A DNA stretch of 10,574 bases, taken from positions 1-10,574 of the forward strand of contig JAENVX010000389.1 in the NCBI GenBank assembly GCA_016650355.1, read 5' to 3'. This stretch comes from Bacteroidia bacterium (lineage in GTDB: Bacteria > Bacteroidota > Bacteroidia > Cytophagales > Cyclobacteriaceae). Position numbers and translations under genes: made by a program. Positions 6,257-10,574 of this stretch are shown here, piece after piece; the first letter of the stretch is position 1; every line of letters starts with the position of its first letter. Under the pieces are notes generated by a model, which had not been told where the DNA came from, did not search any database, and saw nothing but the letters and a program-made list of their open reading frames with translations.

Positions 6257-7543
6257 CTATCGCTTTTTCAATTCCACATAGGGTCGCAACGTTTGTCCAA
6301 TATACAACTGACGCGGACGGCCAATAGGTTCTTTATTCTCACGTAATTCTTTCCATTGTGCAATCCATCCGGGTAATCGGCCCATGGCAAACATAACGGT
6401 AAACATATCTACGGGTATCCCCAGTGCCCTATAGATAATGCCAGAATAGAAGTCAACATTTGGATACAGCTTGCGTTCAATAAAATATGGATCGCGCAAC
6501 GCAACTTCCTCAAGCTTCTGAGCGATTTCAAGAACTGGGTCATTTATTCCCAGTTTGGTCATAACATCATCAGCAGCCTTCTTAATAATTTTGGCGCGAG
6601 GATCAAAATTTTTGTAAACCCTGTGCCCGAATCCCATCAACCGGAAGCCGCTGTTTTTATCTTTTGCCTTATTGATCCACTTATCCGTATCGCCTCCATC
6701 CTTTTTGATATTCTCTAACATCACAATCACTTCTTGGTTTGCGCCTCCATGGAGGGGCCCCCACAGCGCGTTGATGCCGGCTGAAATAGATGAGTAGATA
6801 CTGGCTTTTGAAGAGCCAACAATTCTCACTGTTGATGTTGAGCAGTTTTGTTCATGATCAGCATGCAGAATCAATAATTTATCCAGGGCATCAGCTATCA
6901 CGGGATCGACATCATATTCCGCTGCAGGATGTGCAAACAACATTTTAAGGAAGCGCGAAGAATATTCGAGTGAATTGTCTGGGTAATTGACGGGATGGCC
7001 TATCACATTTTTGTAAGACCAGGCCGCGAAGGTTGGCATCTTAGCAAGTGATCTTATAATGCTTAGATATACCCCTTCTGATGATCTATTAGGATCAAGT
7101 GACTCTGGATAAAAAGCGGTTTGTGAGCAGAAGAGAGATGCCAGCACCCCCATTGGATGTGCAGAGGATGGAAATCCGTCAAGTATCTTCTTAATATCTT
7201 CATGTACGAGTGTATGCGTCTTGATATCATTTGAGAACTTGGTCAATTGCTCTTGCGTAGGAAGTTCACCATAGATCAGCAGATAAGACACCTCGAGAAA
7301 AGTCGATTTTGCTGCAAGGTCTTCGATAGAATATCCCCGGTAACGTAGTATGCCCTTGTCACCATCCAAGAATGTAATAGCACTTTTGGTAGCTCCTGTA
7401 TTTTTATAACCAAAATCAAGAGTCGTAACTCCTGCCGTCTCAAGTAAGTTACCAATATCAATTGCCTTTTCCCCTTCGGTGCCTTCAATAATTGGAAGCA
7501 TGTATGACTTTCCGTCAATAATAAGTTCTGCAGTCTTTGACAT
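6257..7543 (-). CDS. gltA: Citrate synthase
   Basis: Citrate synthase condenses oxaloacetate with acetyl-CoA, the entry step of the TCA cycle. The 428-residue length is that of the bacterial type II (GltA) enzyme. The catalytic triad is intact: His265 in LWGPLHGGANQEV, His307 in MGFGHRVYKNFDPRA and Asp364 in NVDFYSGIIYRALG, corresponding to E. coli His264, His305 and Asp362. The oxaloacetate-site ILHADHEQN (225-233) and MGRLPGWIAQW (387-397) are also present, together with the N-terminal small domain with FLDGDKGILRYRGY (58-71) typical of this type. The ATG start lies 85 bp downstream of the prohibitin-family gene, and a strong terminator follows the stop. It is therefore probably a monocistronic transcript from its own promoter. 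Confidence 0.97.
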   Translation of the reverse strand: MSKTAELIIDGKSYMLPIIEGTEGEKAIDIGNLLETAGVTTLDFGYKNTGATKSAITFLDGDKGILRYRGYSIEDLAAKSTFLEVSYLLIYGELPTQEQLTKFSNDIKTHTLVHEDIKKILDGFPSSAHPMGVLASLFCSQTAFYPESLDPNRSSEGVYLSIIRSLAKMPTFAAWSYKNVIGHPVNYPDNSLEYSSRFLKMLFAHPAAEYDVDPVIADALDKLLILHADHEQNCSTSTVRIVGSSKASIYSSISAGINALWGPLHGGANQEVIVMLENIKKDGGDTDKWINKAKDKNSGFRLMGFGHRVYKNFDPRAKIIKKAADDVMTKLGINDPVLEIAQKLEEVALRDPYFIERKLYPNVDFYSGIIYRALGIPVDMFTVMFAMGRLPGWIAQWKELRENKEPIGRPRQLYIGQTLRPYVELKKR

Positions 7544-7564
7544 AATTTTAATAAATAGGTTGCC

Positions 7565-7572
7565 CTAAAATA
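7565..7572 (-). promoter_or_regulatory. Candidate -7 element upstream of gltA
   Basis: The minus strand reads TATTTTAG, one base off TAnnTTTG and similar to TAATTTAG before the Hc1-like gene. It is 21 nt before the gltA ATG. The -33 region is only T-rich (TTTTT), so support is modest. Confidence 0.3.
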
Positions 7573-7628
7573 AGGCTAACTGTTGGTAGATAAAAACGAT
7601 CACTTAATTTATTCAGCCATTTTATCGA

Positions 7629-8444
7629 TCAATTGTTGCCTAAGATCATGGGCAGGCCATCTTTACCCGATCCAATGATGACCACTTTGCTATTGGGAGA
7701 TTTCGCCAATTCCAAGGTAGCTTCTATACCTCTCATTTTCAATAATTTGTCGCTAAGACTATTGTTAATGATGTTGTTTGCTCGGCTCTCACCTTCAGCA
7801 GCGATTCGCTTCCGCTCTGCTTCACTTTTTTCTTTGTCCAGCCGATATTGATAGGCGAGGGACTCTTGTTGCTGCTGAAGTTTGTTTTCTATGGCTGACT
7901 TAATTTGTTCGGGTAAGTTAATTGAACGAATCAAAACAGCCGTTGTATTGATGTTATTGATTTGCAGAATTCTCTCAGTTTCGCCTGTAATAGCAGTTTC
8001 AACTTCTGCCCGCTTCGTGGAATAAATTTCTTCTGCAGTATAACGGCCCATTACCTGACGCACTGTAGACCTAACTTCAGGGATGATCAAAACCGTGACG
8101 TAGTTCCTCGTAAATTTTTCGTGAATGTATCCAATTTTGCCTGGGACTGGGAAAAATCGAACTGTTATGTCCACATGAATTGACAAACCGTTTTTATCCA
8201 ATACATCCATGTTCTCATCAGAAGAGACTTCGTTAACTGTATACGCATACACATCATTCCAAGGCGCCTTCATATGAATTCCAGGCTCCACCACGTGATC
8301 CTTATCTAATCCCTGTCCAAAAGGATAAAAAACAATGGCGCGCTCCGTAGCTGAAATAGTATAAAACAGGCTTGATGACAGCGTCATCAGTACAATAAAG
8401 GCAATAATGCCAACGATAATAATTGGTAGTCTACGGTTGTTCAT
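7629..8444 (-). CDS. Prohibitin/SPFH-domain membrane protein
   Basis: This 271-residue protein has an N-terminal signal-anchor helix (about residues 7-29, IIIVGIIAFIVLMTLSSSL) followed by an SPFH/prohibitin domain. Recognisable prohibitin features are ISATERAIVFYPFGQGLDKDHVVEPGIHMKAPW, read in two parts (30-45 and 46-62), and RSTVRQVMGRYTAEEIYSTKR (125-145). A charged, Gln/Glu/Lys-rich coiled coil (about 180-225) follows, and then a short C-terminal tail GKDGLPMILGNN. Such proteins form large ring or cage-like oligomers that organise membrane microdomains or chaperone membrane proteins; the specific client is unknown. The bulk is expected outside the cytoplasm if the anchor is type II, but topology was not tested. 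It starts 29 bp after the channel-like membrane protein gene, with no terminator between them, so the two are likely co-transcribed and may act together. Confidence 0.88.
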   Translation of the reverse strand: MNNRRLPIIIVGIIAFIVLMTLSSSLFYTISATERAIVFYPFGQGLDKDHVVEPGIHMKAPWNDVYAYTVNEVSSDENMDVLDKNGLSIHVDITVRFFPVPGKIGYIHEKFTRNYVTVLIIPEVRSTVRQVMGRYTAEEIYSTKRAEVETAITGETERILQINNINTTAVLIRSINLPEQIKSAIENKLQQQQESLAYQYRLDKEKSEAERKRIAAEGESRANNIINNSLSDKLLKMRGIEATLELAKSPNSKVVIIGSGKDGLPMILGNN

Positions 8445-8473
8445 AATATGATGGATTAGTTAATTGGCACAAG

Positions 8474-9286
8474 TTAATTCAATTTTCCCTCTTCCGCGCG
8501 TGGAAGGCCAAGCAGTTTTCCAATAATCAACATTCCGTACAGGCCACCCCACACCGCTTCGAGGATGCTGATATTGCGTATTAGCCTTGAAGGATGGAGA
8601 TCGGAGTCAACTCCTCCTAAAATACTAAAGCTATACGTCACACATTCGGCATAATTAGGTAGCCCTAATTCGATGTCAACTCCTAAGCTCCCTGGCTTCG
8701 CAATGGTAATTAAATCATAGAGACTTCCAAAGGAAATGCCAATCATCAAAAACACACATGCCGCTCCCCATAATTTATCGGGTGTCATATGACTCCCAGA
8801 GAACAAGTCACGGATGGCAAAGCTGATGACTGTAACTTCTATGGGAAAGAGCACCCCATGAAGTATCAATAAATACACTTGGCGATTGGGCATTTCAATA
8901 ACTTGAAAATATGGAAATTCGACAAGGATACCCATGATCATTATTCCGCTCAAGACCAGTAATATAAAAGTTATGAGCGTTCGGTTGGTCGTAAAATTTC
9001 TAAGTAAATCCCATTGTAAGATGGCATAGGTGGCACCAAAAAATGAAAAAATAGTAATAATCAGTTTCGACTCACTGCTATTCGAATCGAGCAGCAACTG
9101 TTCGGATAGAATAAGGCCAACAGATACAATGATCACCTGTATGATTACAATATTTCTATAGTCTTTAGTTTTTTCACGCTGTAATTCGGATTTCGAAAGC
9201 AGATTTTTGAGACTGAAGTTGGTCATAACAAATGTGGGAGAAATTTTCTGTCTGTTAATGGCGTTAAAGTAAGCTAATAAGTTCAT
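8474..9286 (-). CDS. Six-TM membrane protein with a degenerate K+-channel-like pore region
   Basis: I do not recognise a named family. Hydrophobic segments sit at about 45-61, 74-92, 104-122, 136-158, 171-193 and 239-260, with a re-entrant-like stretch at 212-231. The C-terminal third (YAECVTYSFSILGG, then DLHPSRLIRNISILEAVWGGLYGMLI in sequence) lines up by eye with the pore and last helix of bacterial two-TM K+ channels (YFSFVTLTTLGYGDI.P followed by LEALIGQLYLAILIARLVG). The signature TxGYGD is replaced by SILGGVDSD, so K+ selectivity is doubtful. The role is unknown: perhaps a divergent channel or a non-conducting relative. The start is uncertain. The first ATG (9284-9286) is about 10 nt past the U-tract of the upstream terminator, whereas ATG at codon 21 (9224-9226, MTNFSLKNLL) would allow a normal leader. 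The prohibitin-family gene follows 29 bp downstream. Confidence 0.75.
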   Translation of the reverse strand: MNLLAYFNAINRQKISPTFVMTNFSLKNLLSKSELQREKTKDYRNIVIIQVIIVSVGLILSEQLLLDSNSSESKLIITIFSFFGATYAILQWDLLRNFTTNRTLITFILLVLSGIMIMGILVEFPYFQVIEMPNRQVYLLILHGVLFPIEVTVISFAIRDLFSGSHMTPDKLWGAACVFLMIGISFGSLYDLITIAKPGSLGVDIELGLPNYAECVTYSFSILGGVDSDLHPSRLIRNISILEAVWGGLYGMLIIGKLLGLPRAEEGKLN

Positions 9287-9296
9287 TGCTATTCTT

Positions 9297-9352
9297 GAAA
9301 AATAAAAGTCGATCCCGATTCCCGAAAAAGTATCGGGAATCGGGATCGACTT
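9297..9352 (-). terminator. Perfect 20-bp-stem hairpin, terminator of the Lys-rich gene
   Basis: Arms 9306-9325 and 9333-9352 are exact reverse complements over 20 bp, with a 7-nt loop (9326-9332). On the minus strand the stem is followed by TTATTTTTC (T-rich), so it should terminate transcription of the lysine-rich gene whose stop is at 9375-9373. The stem is much longer than usual and GC-rich in the middle (GATCCCGATTCCCGA), so it could also be a copy of a dispersed palindromic repeat used as a terminator. Confidence 0.8.
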
Positions 9353-9360
9353 GAATCAAA

Positions 9361-9377
9361 TGTAAGATCGACTTACA
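9361..9377 (-). repeat. Small hairpin over the stop codon of the Lys-rich gene, sharing GATCGACTT with the terminator
   Basis: TGTAAG (9361-9366) and CTTACA (9372-9377) form a 6-bp stem across the stop codon. GATCGACTT occurs here (9366-9374) and again as the end of the terminator's right arm (9344-9352). The two copies could compete for pairing with the other arm. Confidence 0.4.
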
Positions 9378-9708
9378 TCGCGGAACCCATTCCACCGCCT
9401 GATCCTGAGCTAGAATCAGATGGAGTAGCCTGTGGCGTAGGAACTGCAACTGGAGTTGGTGCAACCGGAGCTGGTGGCGGTGTGACAATGATTCTTGGTT
9501 TGACAACCGCTGGCTTTTTAGCCGCTTTTTTTACTGCCTTTTTCACCGCTTTCTTTGCTGGTCTCACAGCTTTTTTAGTGGCTTTTCTAACGACCTTTTT
9601 TGCTGCCTTTCTCTTTTTTGCGCTTTTCTTGGGTGCTTTTTTAGCTGCCCTTGCTTTTCCTTTTTTAGCAGCTTTTTTCGCTACTTTTTTCTTTGCTTTC
9701 TTTGCCAT
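9373..9708 (-). CDS. Lysine/alanine-rich histone H1-like protein
   Basis: This is a 111-residue low-complexity protein. Residues 1-72 are almost only Lys, Ala, Arg and Val in AKK, AAKK and KKAVKK repeats, resembling the C-terminal tail of eukaryotic H1 and bacterial AlgP/HupN-type tails; it is strongly basic and expected to bind DNA or RNA. Residues 73-100 are a Pro/Val/Thr-rich linker (TPPPAPVAPTPVAVPTPQ), and the end is a Ser/Gly/Met tail (DSSSGSGGGMGSAM). There is no membrane helix or signal peptide. It begins at the only in-frame ATG near the repeats; another ATG 5 bp upstream is out of frame. A long hairpin terminator follows. Nucleoid compaction is the likely role by analogy. Its relation to the unrelated Hc1-like protein at 1436-1618 is unknown. 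Confidence 0.85.
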   Translation of the reverse strand: MAKKAKKKVAKKAAKKGKARAAKKAPKKSAKKRKAAKKVVRKATKKAVRPAKKAVKKAVKKAAKKPAVVKPRIIVTPPPAPVAPTPVAVPTPQATPSDSSSGSGGGMGSAM

Positions 9709-9770
9709 TGCATTAACGTTTATATGGTTTTTTACATTTTGGTTTTAGTCATCCACACGAACAAAAGGGA

Positions 9771-9941
9771 ATGACTGATAAATTTATAACAAGTTGTTAT
9801 GTTCCGTATCATAAAGCATCAAAATTATTTATTGCCGTATTAGTAAGCATTATTGGTTTTCATATAATTAGCAGCCGTTTAGTAAATCTAAGAGCTGCAA
9901 TGCCTGTGGCTCCATTTTTAACTGAGTTGAAATCTCATTAA
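9771..9941 (+). CDS. Possible small single-TM protein (56 aa), unverified
   Basis: ATG at 9771 opens a 56-codon frame ending in TAA at 9939-9941. The product has a polar N-terminus (MTDKFITSCYVPYHKASK), one hydrophobic stretch KLFIAVLVSIIGFHII (18-33) long enough to span a membrane, and a mixed C-terminus ending in TELKSH. AAAAGGGA sits directly before the ATG, closer than a standard ribosome-binding site. I recognise no family, and a frame of this length can arise by chance in AT-rich DNA. It is listed because it fills most of an otherwise empty gap. Confidence 0.25.
   Translation: MTDKFITSCYVPYHKASKLFIAVLVSIIGFHIISSRLVNLRAAMPVAPFLTELKSH
9786..9800. promoter_or_regulatory. 15-nt palindrome, candidate operator
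   Basis: ATAACAA-G-TTGTTAT is a perfect inverted repeat with 7-bp arms around one central base. It is located in the divergent gap between the Lys-rich gene and the hydrolase gene. The size and odd-length symmetry suit a dimeric regulator site, but it also falls inside the possible small ORF. No regulator gene is in the window. Confidence 0.3.
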
Positions 9942-9999
9942 AAACTGCGTTTGGGAATGAAATAAAGAATAAATTGTGCTTTATTGACTCTTTAAGATA

Positions 10000-10574
10000 A
10001 TGAATAAATCCCTACTCACTTTGATTCTGCTTGCTATGTCTGCTGTTGGTTATGCGCAAACTTCAATACCACTCTATCCGGATAAAATACCTAATAGCAA
10101 AGAAGCGCCAGACGAGGAAGTATCAGAACAGACAGACGGAATAATGCGTATCAGCAAAATTTCGAAACCTACACTCAGTATTTTTTTACCATCTAAGGAT
10201 AAGGCCAACGGCACCGCTGTGGTCATTTGTCCTGGCGGTGGATACCGGATTAATGCCTTTAGCCATGAGGGGACAGACGTTGCCAGAAGGTTTAATGAGA
10301 TGGGAGTAGCTGCCTTTGTGGTAAAATATAGAATCCCCAACGATGCGACCATGGAGAATCGTGAGATCGGGCCATTGCAAGATGCTCAACAGGCAATCAA
10401 AATGGTGCGGCAACGTGCTAAAGAATGGAATGTAAACGCCAACCGAATTGGTATCATGGGATTTTCTGCAGGTGGACATTTAGCCTCAACCGCTGGTACG
10501 CATTTTAATAACGTTGTAATTCCAAATGCTGACAACATCAGCTTGCGTCCGGACTTCATGATATTGATATACCC
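10000..10574 (+). CDS. Secreted alpha/beta-hydrolase, esterase-like (3' end outside the window)
   Basis: The reading frame is open from ATG at 10000 to the window edge (191 full codons). Residues 1-19 form a signal peptide (Lys3, hydrophobic LLTLILLAMSAVG, cleavage likely at GYA|QTS), so the enzyme is exported. The mature part has the alpha/beta-hydrolase layout: VVICPGGGYRINAFSHEG (74-91), with the oxyanion-hole PGGGY, then AAFVVKYRIP (104-113), the DAQQAIKMVRQRAKEW helix (128-143), and the nucleophile elbow GFSAGGHLAS with Ser156. FMILIYP at the edge leads toward the catalytic Asp and His, which are not in view. The pattern matches the BD-FAE/acetyl-xylan-esterase-like hydrolases used by Bacteroidota to deacylate plant polysaccharides. 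The substrate is not determined, and no SusC/SusD or glycoside hydrolase gene is visible beside it. Confidence 0.85.
   Translation, partial: MNKSLLTLILLAMSAVGYAQTSIPLYPDKIPNSKEAPDEEVSEQTDGIMRISKISKPTLSIFLPSKDKANGTAVVICPGGGYRINAFSHEGTDVARRFNEMGVAAFVVKYRIPNDATMENREIGPLQDAQQAIKMVRQRAKEWNVNANRIGIMGFSAGGHLASTAGTHFNNVVIPNADNISLRPDFMILIY

Larger units (their letters stand above)
9709..9999. other. Divergent intergenic region of 291 bp
   Basis: This AT-rich gap lies between the divergently transcribed Lys-rich gene (minus) and the secreted hydrolase (plus), so it must hold both promoters. I could not assign either with confidence. It contains a 15-nt palindrome at 9786-9800 and a 56-codon plus-strand ORF at 9771-9941. 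It also has a nested hairpin in which GCAGC (9871-9875) and GCTGC (9895-9899) enclose a TTAG/CTAA inner stem. No tRNA or known riboswitch was recognised. Confidence 0.6.

Noticed and set aside
9264..9506. Minus-strand ORF rich in His, Gln and Leu
   Set aside because: It is an out-of-frame reading of the end of the Lys-rich gene and the terminator; its composition matches no family.
9500..9708. Short repeated blocks that might look like a tandem-repeat or CRISPR array
   Set aside because: The repeats are irregular AAAAAG-type codon runs in a Lys/Ala-rich gene; there are no equal-length repeats with unique spacers.
9482..9748. Plus-strand ORF of 88 codons rich in Phe, Ala, Leu and Thr
   Set aside because: It is the antisense of the Lys/Ala codons of the histone-like gene (AAA/AAG read as TTT/CTT), which gives an artificial Phe/Leu-rich, membrane-like protein.
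10074..10479. Minus-strand ORFs opposite the hydrolase gene
   Set aside because: They overlap a plus-strand frame with a signal peptide and a GxSxG motif and are simply its antisense.

Overview
The window looks like chromosomal DNA of a member of the Bacteroidota, most likely of the Cytophagales/Cytophagia type. This is inferred from gene content and style: an AT-rich genome (roughly 40% G+C by eye), weak or absent Shine-Dalgarno sequences, promoter-like elements of the Bacteroidota TTG...TAnnTTTG kind, a short Hc1-type histone-like protein, a serine palmitoyltransferase-family enzyme, and the order ligA - DUF6913-like - dapA. There are no tRNA or rRNA genes, insertion sequences, phage genes or CRISPR arrays. 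Most of the window is ordinary core genome.

Layout. Bases 1-91 hold an intrinsic-terminator-like hairpin from an upstream gene and a likely promoter. A serine palmitoyltransferase-family PLP enzyme (92-1348, +) and a 60-residue Hc1/histone H1-like protein (1436-1618, +) follow. A hairpin terminator at 1639-1663 separates them from a long minus-strand block. Read in the direction of transcription, that block runs: Lys/Ala-rich histone-like protein (9708-9373), a perfect 20-bp-stem terminator, a 6-TM channel-like membrane protein (9286-8474), a prohibitin/SPFH protein (8444-7629), citrate synthase (7543-6257), a terminator, acyl-CoA-binding protein (6194-5931), RsmE (about 5864-5172), NAD-dependent DNA ligase LigA (5124-3112), a DUF6913-like protein (3054-2545) and DapA (2537-1665). 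The right edge carries a divergent, secreted alpha/beta-hydrolase (10000 to the window end, +, truncated by the window). The 291-bp divergent gap before it holds a 15-nt palindrome and a possible 56-codon small membrane ORF.

How the genes relate. The SPT-like enzyme and the acyl-CoA-binding protein both fit long-chain acyl-CoA and sphingolipid or sulfonolipid metabolism. Citrate synthase, DapA, LigA and RsmE are housekeeping genes. The two small basic proteins (Hc1-like, and the AKK-repeat protein) are both likely nucleoid-associated. The closest thing to a possibly undescribed unit is the two-gene pair of a 6-TM protein with a K+-channel-like pore region but a degenerate selectivity filter, followed 29 bp later by a prohibitin/SPFH membrane scaffold protein. 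Other points of interest are a gltA terminator whose U-tract runs into the ACBP start codon, a non-ATG start for rsmE, and a DapA whose two lysine-site histidines are both replaced. No clearly new defence, mobile or biosynthetic system is visible.
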